The notes under the pieces were generated by a model, which worked only from the letters and a program-made list of their open reading frames with translations, did not search any database and had not been told where the DNA came from. A stretch of 32,431 bases of DNA, taken from JAHEDH01 sp965364515 (GTDB lineage: Bacteria; Actinomycetota; Acidimicrobiia; Spongiisociales; ZC4RG35). The stretch lies in contig CBDTXZ010000014.1 in the NCBI GenBank assembly GCA_965364515.1, forward strand, positions 1 to 32,431, written 5' to 3'. The stretch's first letter is position 1. Every line of letters begins with the position of its first letter. The translations under genes and the position numbers were made by a program. Below are positions 16,081 through 23,506 of the stretch, piece after piece.

Positions 16081-17109
16081 CTAGGTCGGCCGCACCGTGC
16101 CGCCCTCGACGACGACCTTCCCCAGCAGCTCCAACTCGGTGAGTTGCACCAGCAGTCGGTCGACGCGGATACCGGCGGCGGCGGCCAGATCGTCGATGGG
16201 CACCGAGACGGGTCCGAGGTGGGCGAGCAGTCCCGCGCTCTCGCCGACGGGGCGCTGAGACACCGCCGGAGCAGGGCCGAGCTCGAGCTCCAGCTCCTCG
16301 ATCAGGGCGCCGAGCTCGGTCAGCGGATACGCCCCGTCCCTGATGAGGAGGTTCGAGCCGATGGATGTCTCGCGTGAGAGGTCTCCGGGAACCGCCATCA
16401 CCGTCCGGCCGTGTTCCACCGCCAGCCGTGCTGTGATCAGCGCTCCGCTTCGCGCTGCCGCTTCGACGACGATCACCACACCGGCGAGCCCCGAGATGAT
16501 GCGGTTCCGCGCAGGGAATCGCCACGGCTCGGGCGTCGTGCCCGGTGGGAACTCGGATATCACCGCTCCGCCGCCGGCGAGAATCTGCTCGCCCAGGGCT
16601 CGGTTGCGTCGTGGATACCACACGTCGATTCCCGACCCGAGCACGGCGACCGTCGAGCCTGGCACATCGATGGCCCCGGCGTGTGCGGCCGTGTCCACTC
16701 CCGCTGCGAGACCACTGACCACCGTCCAACCCGCCTGCGCGATCCGCGCTCCGACGGTTCGAGCGACTTCGATCCCGTAGCGCGTGGCGCGGCGCGAGCC
16801 GACCACCGCCACCCCGGGGTCCGGGCCGACCACGCCCCTGCAGAACAGCCACAGCGGGCGATCGGGCAGCTCGATCAGCGAGGGCGGGTACCGGTCGTCG
16901 TCTGGGACGACCAGGTCGACACCGATCGCTGCGAGTCGCTCGAGCCTGGTCTCGACCGCGATGTCGAGCGCCTCCCTGACAAGCGGCGACGTCTTCGACG
17001 ACGTGCGAAGCCGGCGCACTGCGCCCGCCAACCCCGATTCGGCCACCAGCCGCCGAATCATGTCCGGGTTGGCACCGGTGTGCGCCAGCCGGATGAGATC
17101 GGGGTTCAC
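16081..17109 (-). CDS. dprA: DNA-processing protein DprA
   Basis: DprA binds incoming single-stranded DNA and loads RecA during natural transformation, and it is kept in many non-competent bacteria. The 342 residues include the Rossmann-like DprA core with VVGSRRATRYG, VVSGLAAGVDTAAHAGA, SEFPPGT, FPARNRIISGLAG and EAAARSGALITARLA. A C-terminal winged-helix domain follows (about 275-340). The GTG start overlaps the comM stop as GTGA (17106-17109), so the two are coupled. Nothing is truncated. Confidence 0.95.
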   Translation of the reverse strand: MNPDLIRLAHTGANPDMIRRLVAESGLAGAVRRLRTSSKTSPLVREALDIAVETRLERLAAIGVDLVVPDDDRYPPSLIELPDRPLWLFCRGVVGPDPGVAVVGSRRATRYGIEVARTVGARIAQAGWTVVSGLAAGVDTAAHAGAIDVPGSTVAVLGSGIDVWYPRRNRALGEQILAGGGAVISEFPPGTTPEPWRFPARNRIISGLAGVVIVVEAAARSGALITARLAVEHGRTVMAVPGDLSRETSIGSNLLIRDGAYPLTELGALIEELELELGPAPAVSQRPVGESAGLLAHLGPVSVPIDDLAAAAGIRVDRLLVQLTELELLGKVVVEGGTVRPT

Positions 17110-18566
17110 GCCGCGTCCCCCCTGAGCGACATCGCTTCGGCGACATGATCGGCCTGCACGGTGTCGGAGCCGGCGAGGTCCGCGATCGTCCGCGCCACCC
17201 GCCGGGAGCGGTCGTATCCGCGTCCGGTGACGATGCCTCGATCGACCGCCACCCGAAGCATCCGCTGAGCCTGATCCGAAACTGACAACTCGTCGAGCAC
17301 CGATCCCGGCAGGTCACGATTGAGCCGGCCGCGCATACGCTGGACCTCACGTGCAGCCATCACACGTGTGCGAATCGCCTCCGATGGCTCACCCGGAGGA
17401 CCGTCGAGCTGCTCGGGTCGGGACATGGTCACCCGCAGGTCGAACCGGTCGAGCAATGGTCCAGAGAGTCGCCGGCGGTACTTCGCCACCTCCGCTTCGC
17501 CGCATCTGCACTGCTTGATCCGATCCCCGAGGAAACCGCACGGACACGGATTCGTTGCGGCGACGACCTGGCAGCCTGCCGGATAGGTGACCGTCGCGCC
17601 CTTGCGGGAGATCGTGATGGCGCCTTGCTCGATCGGCTGCCGGAACGAGTCGAGCAGGTTCGACGGATACTCGCCGAGCTCGTCGAGAAACAGCACCCCA
17701 CCGTGAGCGAGCGAGAGCTCGCCCGGTATGGGAATCCCGCTGCCGCCACCGAGCACCGCTGCGACCGACGCCGAGTGATGGGGCGCTCGGAAAGGTGGCG
17801 GTGACCCGGGAGGACGCCATCGGTCTGCGGCCGACCACACACAGGCCACGTCGAGCGCCTCGGACTCCGACAGGGGCGGAAGCAGACCGGGCAGCCTGCG
17901 AGCGAGCATCGTCTTCCCGCACCCCGGTGGCCCATTCAGCAGCACGTGGTGGCCGCCGGCCGCGGCGATCTCGAGCGCCCGTCTCGCATAGGCCTGTCCA
18001 CGAACGTCGCTCATGTCGAACACCTCCTCGGCCCCGACGACCGAATCCGACACTTGCGGAGCTGTGGCGCGGCCGAGAGCCACTCCGTGGGCTTCGACCA
18101 GGGTTCGCACCGGTCGGAGTTCCACCCCGGACACGCACGCCGCCTGGGCGGCCATCTCAGGGTGCAACAGACAGGGCACTCCGAGGTCCCGTGCGACGAG
18201 GGCCGCTGCAAGCCCCCCGTTCGTGGGGAGCACTGCACCGTCCATCGCGAGCTCGCCGGCGGCCACGATTGGCGGAACTGCGGCGTTTCGGTCCAGGGCA
18301 CCCAACACGGCCAGTGCGATGGGCAGATCGAAGGCCGATCCGCGCTTGGGGAGCGCCGCCGGCCCGAGATGGACGACGATCGTCTGCGAGGCGTTCGTTC
18401 CCGCCTGGGCCAGAGCGGATCTGACCCGGTGCTTTGCCTCACGCACGGAGGCATCGGGCAACCCAGCGAGGCTGAATCCCTCCTTCGAACCTCCCGCACG
18501 AGCCTCGACCGAGACCTCCCTCGGCTCGACACCGACGAGAACCGCAGAGCTGACTTTCGAGATCAT
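17106..18566 (-). CDS. comM: YifB/ComM family magnesium chelatase-like AAA+ ATPase
   Basis: Members of this family are AAA+ helicases; ComM of Vibrio promotes branch migration during transformation. The 486-residue product has the N-terminal ChlI-like domain (about 1-165) and Walker A GPPGCGKT at 212-219. Walker B VLFLDELGE is at 291-299, followed by a cysteine cluster in NPCPCGFLGD...QCRCG and the C-terminal Mg-chelatase domain. I start at ATG 18564-18566 because TACGTT lies 6 nt upstream (leaderless) and homologues begin near this residue. It is co-transcribed with dprA, supporting a shared role in handling single-stranded DNA. Confidence 0.93.
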   Translation of the reverse strand: MISKVSSAVLVGVEPREVSVEARAGGSKEGFSLAGLPDASVREAKHRVRSALAQAGTNASQTIVVHLGPAALPKRGSAFDLPIALAVLGALDRNAAVPPIVAAGELAMDGAVLPTNGGLAAALVARDLGVPCLLHPEMAAQAACVSGVELRPVRTLVEAHGVALGRATAPQVSDSVVGAEEVFDMSDVRGQAYARRALEIAAAGGHHVLLNGPPGCGKTMLARRLPGLLPPLSESEALDVACVWSAADRWRPPGSPPPFRAPHHSASVAAVLGGGSGIPIPGELSLAHGGVLFLDELGEYPSNLLDSFRQPIEQGAITISRKGATVTYPAGCQVVAATNPCPCGFLGDRIKQCRCGEAEVAKYRRRLSGPLLDRFDLRVTMSRPEQLDGPPGEPSEAIRTRVMAAREVQRMRGRLNRDLPGSVLDELSVSDQAQRMLRVAVDRGIVTGRGYDRSRRVARTIADLAGSDTVQADHVAEAMSLRGDAA

Positions 18567-18572
18567 GAAGCG

Positions 18573-18578
18573 AACGTA
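18573..18578 (-). promoter_or_regulatory. Candidate -10 hexamer of comM-dprA
   Basis: TACGTT on the minus strand lies 6 nt before the comM ATG, placing the predicted transcript start on the A of the start codon. Confidence 0.45.
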
Positions 18579-18713
18579 CGAGGTCTCCGTGACAGAAACA
18601 CCGAGCCCTGAAGGGAAGCCGGTCAGGCAGGGCTCTCTGGGTGTCGACTCCTGACGGTCCACGTGGGGCTCGGCGAGATTCAGCCGATCAGGGGCTCGTT
18701 CGGGACTCGACGG

Positions 18714-18863
18714 TCACAGATGGCCGGAGCCCCAGTCGTCTCGCATTGCCTCGCCCGACGTCGGCGGCTTCGCGTCGTAGCGCCTCCCTGGCCTCCTCCT
18801 GGTGGCGAGCAGAATCGCAATCACGACTCCCAACTCAGCCATCCCGCCGACTGCCACTTCCAC
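18714..18863 (-). CDS. Possible 49-residue small membrane protein
   Basis: This is a small reading frame in the 421-bp gap between comM and the enoyl-CoA hydratase (18567-18987). GTG at 18861-18863 is preceded by a strong GGAAGGGA about 5 nt upstream, which is unusual in this gap and is the main argument for it. The product has one hydrophobic segment, AELGVVIAILLA, at about 9-20, followed by RRRPGRR and a polar tail. That layout fits a single-pass membrane peptide. I do not recognise it. Nothing else in the gap looks coding. Confidence 0.33.
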   Translation of the reverse strand: MEVAVGGMAELGVVIAILLATRRRPGRRYDAKPPTSGEAMRDDWGSGHL

Positions 18864-18974
18864 GTCTGTCCCTTCCGGGGTCTTCAACGGAGCGTGGGGA
18901 ACTGCGGGACTCGACCCGGGCTGGGCACATTGCACGGCTCGGCGGCGACGCCGCACGGTGCCTCACGCTCCAGC

Positions 18975-18980
18975 TAGCTT
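18975..18980 (+). promoter_or_regulatory. Candidate -10 hexamer of enoyl-CoA hydratase gene
   Basis: TAGCTT ends 7 nt before the ATG at 18988. No ribosome binding site precedes that ATG, consistent with leaderless translation. Confidence 0.45.
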
Positions 18981-18987
18981 CGACGTC

Positions 18988-19764
18988 ATGAGCTGGCTGA
19001 CCGTCGAAGATCGTGACCGAGTTCGGATCCTGACCATGGACCGCCCGGAACGAAAGAATGCCATCCCCGCCGAAGGTTTCGCCGACCTCGCACGGCAGTT
19101 CGACGACTTCGAGGCGTCGAACCAACGCGTGCTGATCGTCACCGGCGCCAATGGTGAGTTCAGCGCCGGAATCGATCTCGATCGCAATCTCTCGCACGGT
19201 GCCGGCGTAGCTCAGAGCCGGAGCAGGATGAAGACGGTCGGCGACGCCGCGCTTCGCCTTCACCGGCTCACCAAGCCGACAATCGCAGCCGTCGACGGGG
19301 TTGCGGTTGGGGCCGGACTCAACCTCGCTCTGGGATGTGACGTCGTGCTGGCGTCATCGCGTGCACGCTTCTCGGAGATCTTCGTGAGACGAGGACTGAC
19401 ACTCGACTTCGGAGGAAGCTGGCTGTTGCCCCGAGTGGTGGGAATGCAGCGGGCGAAGGAACTTGCACTCAGCGGGCGGATCGTGGAGGCGCACGAGGCC
19501 CGCGACATCGGCCTGTGCATCGAGCTCACCACGCCGGACGGGCTCATGGATCGCGCGGCCGAGCTTGCACAGAGCTTCGCAGTTCAGGCACCGATCGCCC
19601 AGATGTTCGCCAAGCAGGGCCTGAACCACGCATGGGATCAGTCGTTCGCCGAGGCCCTGGACCTCGAGGGGCAGAGCCAGGCGATCTGCATCGCGACGGA
19701 TGACGCCGACGAAGGCGTCGCCGCCTTCCTGGAGAAGCGGGACGCCGAGTTCGAGGGCCGTTGA
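18988..19764 (+). CDS. Enoyl-CoA hydratase/isomerase family protein
   Basis: This is a crotonase-fold enzyme of 258 residues acting on acyl-CoA esters, probably in fatty-acid or related beta-oxidation. The oxyanion-hole segments are present: EFSAGIDLDRN (about 57-67) and VDGVAVGAGLNLALGCD (102-118). The region SEIFVRRGLTLDFGGSWLLPR carries Asp (D140) where many hydratases have Glu, a pattern closer to PaaG-like isomerase/hydratase members. Exact substrate and reaction cannot be assigned. Start is ATG 18988, 7 nt after TAGCTT; the frame is open further upstream but without family similarity. A lipoprotein gene follows after 38 bp. Confidence 0.88.
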   Translation: MSWLTVEDRDRVRILTMDRPERKNAIPAEGFADLARQFDDFEASNQRVLIVTGANGEFSAGIDLDRNLSHGAGVAQSRSRMKTVGDAALRLHRLTKPTIAAVDGVAVGAGLNLALGCDVVLASSRARFSEIFVRRGLTLDFGGSWLLPRVVGMQRAKELALSGRIVEAHEARDIGLCIELTTPDGLMDRAAELAQSFAVQAPIAQMFAKQGLNHAWDQSFAEALDLEGQSQAICIATDDADEGVAAFLEKRDAEFEGR

Positions 19765-19802
19765 CCGGGAACCTGCGGCCTTCCGGCGAGCGTCTGAACG
19801 CC

Positions 19803-20288
19803 ATGAACAGAACTCTCTTCGTCCTCGTTGCGCTGCTCCTCTCGGCGTGCGGCACGACCTCAGGGGTCGGCGATGTCGCCGACCTCGACACGCTCTCGGA
19901 GACCTACGGATGCGGCTTCGGCTTCTGGGTGGGCAACCCGGAGCAGACGACCGCGCTCCGATTCGCCTACGAGGGCGAGGGCACTCCGAGCGAGTCCGCC
20001 ACCCTTCCGGATGCGGACTGGCGCGTCGAACTCATCGACGGCCGAGATCTCTACGCCAACTGGTGCGACGACGTGGTCGAACCCGATGAACCCGAGCCGC
20101 GACAGGTTCGGGTGCTCCCGGTGGTGTCGGGTTCGCTGCGGATCGTCGGAGAACCACCCCGGCCGTTCGAGGGAGGTCCGCTCACGCTCCAGGCAACAGA
20201 TCTGGCAGTGGACGTGGGCGATGGTGAACGCCGAGAGCTCGGGAGGATCGAGATCGAGAACCCGTCGTGGGGTTTCCTGGCGGGTTGA
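19803..20288 (+). CDS. Hypothetical lipoprotein
   Basis: This 161-residue secreted lipoprotein starts with MNRTLFVLVALLLSAC, a type II signal peptide with the lipidated cysteine at residue 16. The mature part is acidic, with a few aromatic residues and three cysteines including YGCGFGFW. I do not recognise the family. The ATG at 19803 was chosen because it begins the signal peptide; the open frame extends upstream into the hydratase stop. It probably shares a transcript with the hydratase. Its end lies 3 bp from the end of the convergent zinc-motif gene. Confidence 0.75.
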   Translation: MNRTLFVLVALLLSACGTTSGVGDVADLDTLSETYGCGFGFWVGNPEQTTALRFAYEGEGTPSESATLPDADWRVELIDGRDLYANWCDDVVEPDEPEPRQVRVLPVVSGSLRIVGEPPRPFEGGPLTLQATDLAVDVGDGERRELGRIEIENPSWGFLAG

Positions 20289-20291
20289 CAC

Positions 20292-20498
20292 TCAGGGGAA
20301 CGAGGCGTCGGTTCCGAACCGACGACGGAGATCCTTGTTCCAACAGCCGTGGTGCCAGTGACGGCGGAGATCCGGAGCATGATCCGGTACCACGACCAGA
20401 TGAAAGGTGCCGGGCGGGATCGTTCCATCGCATCCTGGACACAGATAGGTCTTTCTGGCCGCGTAGGGCTGGATCGGAGAGACGGTGACGTCGTCCAT
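20292..20498 (-). CDS. Small CxxC/HxxC putative zinc-binding protein
   Basis: This 68-residue basic protein has C20-P-G-C23 followed by RRHWHHGC with H49 and C52, a likely zinc site of the CxxC...HxxC type. Short proteins with the segment RKTYLCPGCDGTIPPGTFH and a RRHWH..CW end are familiar in actinobacteria and usually annotated hypothetical. The ATG lies 2 bp after the stop of the 36-residue gene, so the two are probably co-translated. Function is unknown; nucleic-acid binding is a guess from the basic composition. Confidence 0.75.
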   Translation of the reverse strand: MDDVTVSPIQPYAARKTYLCPGCDGTIPPGTFHLVVVPDHAPDLRRHWHHGCWNKDLRRRFGTDASFP

Positions 20499-20500
20499 CC

Positions 20501-20611
20501 TCAGGCGACGATCGCCCAGACGATCACTGCGATCGTGGCAGCCAACGCGATGACCACCATGGCGATGTCGAACGCCGTCTTGGACTGAGGGCGGAATGGA
20601 TTGAATCCCAT
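20501..20611 (-). CDS. 36-residue conserved small membrane protein
   Basis: The product is MGFNPFRPQ followed by a short polar stretch and a single transmembrane helix (about residues 15-35: AFDIAMVVIALAATIAVIVW). Small actinobacterial membrane proteins with the same N-terminal NPFRP motif and one helix are known to me only as hypothetical proteins. The ATG at 20609-20611 is preceded by TACCGT with a 7-nt gap, suggesting leaderless expression. The gene is too short for most gene callers. It is followed 2 bp later by the zinc-motif gene. Confidence 0.68.
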   Translation of the reverse strand: MGFNPFRPQSKTAFDIAMVVIALAATIAVIVWAIVA

Positions 20612-20618
20612 GGAGGCC

Positions 20619-20624
20619 ACGGTA
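20619..20624 (-). promoter_or_regulatory. Candidate -10 hexamer of the small-protein pair
   Basis: TACCGT on the minus strand, 7 nt before the ATG of the 36-residue gene. It has the same TACCGTGGC context as in front of proS. Confidence 0.45.
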
Positions 20625-20642
20625 AAGGCTCGGGTGTTCAAG

Positions 20643-20969
20643 TCAGAGTGCATACGGGATCCAGTGGAGCGTGACGAAGCGCTCACCGAGCGCCACCGCA
20701 ACCAAATCGACACGCCCGATGCCGATTTCCCGAGACAGAACCAGGAGCCGCCGACGTTTGGCATGATCAAAGGCTTCGATCGGGGGCATATCGGTCCTAC
20801 GTGTCCGGACCTCCACGAGCAGGCGGCTGCCGCTGCATCGTCCGATCAGATCGATCTCGCCCCTTCCGACGCGCACGTTGCGCCGTTCCACCGTGACACC
20901 GTTCCGCTCGAGAAATGCTGCGGCGATCTCTTCACCCACCGCACCGACTTCACTCCGCAGCCCGTCCAT
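20643..20969 (-). CDS. yraN: YraN family protein (UPF0102)
   Basis: YraN proteins have a restriction-endonuclease-like fold and unknown function. The 108-residue product has the family core GEEIAAAFLERNG, then VGRGEIDLIGR and LLVEVRTRR, where the D and ExR residues correspond to the nuclease-like D-ExK site. The E-V-R variant of E-V-K is common in the family. The position between lepB and comM is the conserved actinobacterial one. Start is ATG 20967-20969; an overlapping ATG 7 nt upstream is in another frame. Confidence 0.85.
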   Translation of the reverse strand: MDGLRSEVGAVGEEIAAAFLERNGVTVERRNVRVGRGEIDLIGRCSGSRLLVEVRTRRTDMPPIEAFDHAKRRRLLVLSREIGIGRVDLVAVALGERFVTLHWIPYAL

Positions 20970-21011
20970 GTGCCATGTCTATCCCCCCGCCCTGACAGAT
21001 TCGAGAGCCAT

Positions 21012-21038
21012 GGCTCAGAGCGGCTCAGAGCGGCTCAG
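21012..21038. repeat. 10-bp tandem repeat
   Basis: GGCTCAGAGC is repeated about 2.7 times in the 99-bp gap between lepB and yraN. Nothing else is visible there. It has no known role. Confidence 0.7.
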
Positions 21039-21068
21039 CGCACGGCGGACGCCGGCGGAAGCCGTCGG

Positions 21069-21716
21069 TCAGATGCCGCCGAGTCGATCGAGCGGCCAGA
21101 TCCGAAGGACGGCCTCACCGATCACGTCGTCGACGGGAATCGGACCGAACACACGACCGTCCGACGACGAGTTGCGGTTGTCTCCCATCATGAACACATG
21201 GTCTTCGGGGATCACCTGAGGGCCGAAGTCGGGCATCATGGTGCCAGGCTGGAGGTATGGCTCGTCGATCGCAAAGCCGTCGACGTAGACCTGGTTGTCG
21301 ATGATCTCGACCTCTTCTCCCTCGAGAGCGATGACCCGCTTGACGAGATCGTCGTAGGGCGAGGTCCGGATGCCGAGCGCTTCGAGGACGGAGCGAACCA
21401 CCGCTTCGGGGACCGACTCGTCCTCCTCGACCCGGTAGGGGTTTTCGAACACGAGGATCTCGCCTCGCTCGATCTCACCGAAGAGACCGTTCACCTTCGA
21501 CACCATCACCCGGTCGTCGACCTCGAGGGTCGGGATCATCGAACCCGACGGGATGTAGAAGGGCTGGACGATGAACGTCTTGATGAGGACCGCGACGACG
21601 AGCGCAGCAAGCAGCAGCCCTGGTAGCTCGTAGAGAAACGACCCGCCCGAGTCCTTCTCTGGCTCGTCCTGCGGGTCGCTTCCGGTCGTCTCGTCGGTGT
21701 CGGTGATTCGGTCCAA
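21069..21716 (-). CDS. lepB: Signal peptidase I
   Basis: LepB removes signal peptides from exported proteins at the outer face of the membrane. The 215-residue protein has an acidic cytoplasmic N-terminus, one transmembrane helix (about 32-50) and the catalytic serine S59 in IPSGSMIPTL. The general-base lysine is K126 in LVKRVIALEG, and box E is GDNRNSSSDGRVFG. The ATG is 3 bp downstream of the rplS stop, so the two are co-transcribed. It probably also processes other exported proteins in the window, but not the lipoproteins. Confidence 0.95.
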   Translation of the reverse strand: MDRITDTDETTGSDPQDEPEKDSGGSFLYELPGLLLAALVVAVLIKTFIVQPFYIPSGSMIPTLEVDDRVMVSKVNGLFGEIERGEILVFENPYRVEEDESVPEAVVRSVLEALGIRTSPYDDLVKRVIALEGEEVEIIDNQVYVDGFAIDEPYLQPGTMMPDFGPQVIPEDHVFMMGDNRNSSSDGRVFGPIPVDDVIGEAVLRIWPLDRLGGI

Positions 21717-21719
21717 CGC

Positions 21720-22064
21720 TCAGTCGCGCTTTTCCTTGATGCGGGCCGACTTGCCGGACCGCTCACGAAGGTAGTACAGCTTCGAGCGGCGAACGTCGCC
21801 GCGACGGGCGACTTCGATCTTCTGAACGATCGGAGCGTGAACGGGGAAGACTCGCTCGACACCGACGCCGAAGCTGACCTTGCGCACCGTGAAGGACGCT
21901 CTGGTGCCTTCGCCGTTTCGGGCGATCACGACGCCTTCGAAGATCTGGACGCGCTCCCTGCCACCTTCGACCACGCGCACGTGGACCTTCACGGTGTCGC
22001 CGGTTCGGAAGTCGGGGACGTCGTCGCGCAGATGGGCGCTTTCGAGCATGTCGAGATTGTTCAT
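21720..22064 (-). CDS. rplS: 50S ribosomal protein L19
   Basis: L19 sits at the subunit interface. The 114-residue product shows the expected FRTGDTVKVHVRVVEGGRER, FEGVVIARNGEG, VSFGVGVERVFPVHAP and RRSKLYYLRER segments. GAGGAG lies about 7 nt upstream of the ATG at 22062-22064. It has its own candidate promoter (TATGAT at 22112-22107), which fits its separation from trmD by the SoxR module. Confidence 0.97.
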   Translation of the reverse strand: MNNLDMLESAHLRDDVPDFRTGDTVKVHVRVVEGGRERVQIFEGVVIARNGEGTRASFTVRKVSFGVGVERVFPVHAPIVQKIEVARRGDVRRSKLYYLRERSGKSARIKEKRD

Positions 22065-22083
22065 TGAAAACTCCTCGGGAGAT

Positions 22084-22112
22084 CGGGCGGCCGCCCGGAG
22101 TCTGGAATCATA
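22084..22112 (-). promoter_or_regulatory. rplS promoter -10 and palindromic leader
   Basis: TATGAT (22112-22107, minus strand) is the closest match to the -10 consensus in the window. Transcription would start near 22100. The leader then contains the perfect 14-bp palindrome CGGGCGGCCGCCCG (22097-22084) before the GAGGAG site. The palindrome could fold as a hairpin in the mRNA or be a protein site; no evidence decides. Confidence 0.5.
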
Positions 22113-22142
22113 ACACCAGCCGGGAACAGTCGTCCAAACCCG

Positions 22143-22607
22143 TCACTGAGCACCATCGGCCGGGCGAAGCACCTCTGAGAGATAGACCGCTCCCGGTCCG
22201 CGTGGTGCAACGGTGTCATTCGGGTTCGAGAGCCGGCAACCGTCCAGACTGAGGCAGCCACAACCGATGCAGCCGTCGAGCCCGTCACGCAACTGCTCGA
22301 GCGCAGCGATCTCGCGGTCGAGACGGTCACGCCAGCCGGCGGAGATCCTCTTCCAGTCGTCGTTCGTTGGTGAACGTCGCTTCGGAAGTGTTGCCAGCGC
22401 ACGCCTGATCTCGTCGAGACTCAGACCCACATGCCTTGCCGCGGCGATGAATGCGAGTCTGCGCAGCTCCGCTCTGTGAAATCTGCGCTGGCCGCCGCTC
22501 GTGCGGTCGGCCGAGATGAGACCTTCCCGCTCGTAGTACCTCAGCGCGGACGCCGAGAAGCCGCTCCGAGCGGCGGTCTCGCTGACGGTGAGTCGATCGG
22601 TTGTCAT
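22143..22607 (-). CDS. soxR: Redox-sensitive MerR-family regulator SoxR
   Basis: SoxR senses redox-cycling compounds through a [2Fe-2S] cluster and activates promoters with long spacers. The 154-residue protein has the MerR helix-turn-helix (TVSETAARSGFSASALRYYE), a dimerisation helix, and the diagnostic cluster motif CIGCGCLSLDGC, which is CX2CXCX5C. ATG 22605-22607 has AGGGGA upstream. It is divergent from an SDR gene whose promoter has a 19-bp spacer containing a palindrome similar to known SoxR sites. In non-enteric bacteria SoxR typically controls small sets of reductases, oxygenases or exporters. Confidence 0.93.
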   Translation of the reverse strand: MTTDRLTVSETAARSGFSASALRYYEREGLISADRTSGGQRRFHRAELRRLAFIAAARHVGLSLDEIRRALATLPKRRSPTNDDWKRISAGWRDRLDREIAALEQLRDGLDGCIGCGCLSLDGCRLSNPNDTVAPRGPGAVYLSEVLRPADGAQ

Positions 22608-22741
22608 CTGTGATCCCCTGTCGTTTGTGATCCGGGAAGCGTTCCCGAAGATCCGGCAATGGCTGCGTTCGGGAAAGCCCTCCGGAAATCCGAAGAGGTC
22701 TGCGAAGTCCAAAGAGCCCCTGTGAAATCCAGATCACTCCC

Positions 22742-22772
22742 TTGACTTGAAGTTGACTTCAACTTGTACGTT
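22742..22772 (+). promoter_or_regulatory. SoxR-type operator/promoter of the SDR/QueA-like operon
   Basis: The -35 TTGACT (22742-22747) and -10 TACGTT (22767-22772) are 19 bp apart, the lengthened spacer used by MerR-family activators. The spacer region holds the palindrome TTGAAGTTGACTTCAA (22747-22762), with perfect 7-bp arms. Its core AAGTTGACTT differs by one base from AAGTTAACTT of the enterobacterial sox box. Transcription would start near 22779, leaving a short leader with GGAGAAGG before the ATG at 22799. Confidence 0.75.
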
Positions 22773-22798
22773 ATCGGAAACGACATGGAGAAGGCAAC

Positions 22799-23506
22799 AT
22801 GCAGACCGCAATCATCACCGGTGGCACCAGAGGGCTGGGGCGCCGACTCACCGAGCATCTCGTCGCCTCGGGATGGACCGTCGTCTTCGACGCCCGTCGC
22901 GAGCGGGACGTCGCCGGAACACTCGACGAACTTCGCAGCGCCGGCCACCGCGGCGAGGCGTTCGGCATCACCGGTGATGTTGGTGACCCCCATCACCGCT
23001 CGGAACTGGTGCAGGCAGTTGGAGACCGCGAACTCGACTTGCTGGTGAACAACGCCAGCTCCCTGGGCCCCACGCCCCTCCCCCGGCTGACGGATCTGGA
23101 CACGGACGCATTCGAAGAGCTCCTTCACACGAACGCCGTCGCCCCGCTTCAACTGTTCCGCCTGTCCGCCGCTGCACTGGAGCGCGCAGGCGGCGTGGTC
23201 GTGAACATCAGCTCCGACGCAGCCGTCGAGGCGTATGGCGGGTGGGGTGGATATGGAGCGTCGAAAGCTGCCCTCGATCAACTGTCGAACATCCTCGCAA
23301 TCGAGCATCCACGCCTTGCCGTCTACGCGTTCGATCCGGGGGACATGCGGACCGACATGCACCAGGCCGCTTTCCCGGGCGAGGACATCTCAGACCGCCC
23401 GTCGCCGGCAGCGGTGGTCCCGAGTCTCATGCGGCTGGTCACGGAACGTCCTCCGTCCGGCAGGTACACCGAGTCCGAGCTCGCGAGCCTGCCGGTGATC
23501 GGATGA
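22799..23506 (+). CDS. Short-chain dehydrogenase/reductase, SoxR-linked
   Basis: This is a classical SDR of 235 residues using NAD(P)H. The nucleotide-binding TGGTRGLG is at 7-14, and NNAS at 84-87. The catalytic S138/S139 with Y152-x-x-x-K156 (YGASK) are intact. Asp31-Ala-Arg-Arg after the second strand would allow either cofactor; the basic residues lean toward NADPH. The substrate is unknown. The gene has GGAGAAGG upstream, is driven by the SoxR-type promoter, and overlaps the QueA-like gene by ATGA, so the two products are probably made in fixed proportion. Confidence 0.9.
   Translation: MQTAIITGGTRGLGRRLTEHLVASGWTVVFDARRERDVAGTLDELRSAGHRGEAFGITGDVGDPHHRSELVQAVGDRELDLLVNNASSLGPTPLPRLTDLDTDAFEELLHTNAVAPLQLFRLSAAALERAGGVVVNISSDAAVEAYGGWGGYGASKAALDQLSNILAIEHPRLAVYAFDPGDMRTDMHQAAFPGEDISDRPSPAAVVPSLMRLVTERPPSGRYTESELASLPVIG

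Noticed and set aside
16034..17350. 438-codon minus-strand frame overlapping dprA and comM
   Set aside because: It is out of frame with both genes, Arg/Gly/Ser-rich, and lacks any recognisable domain.
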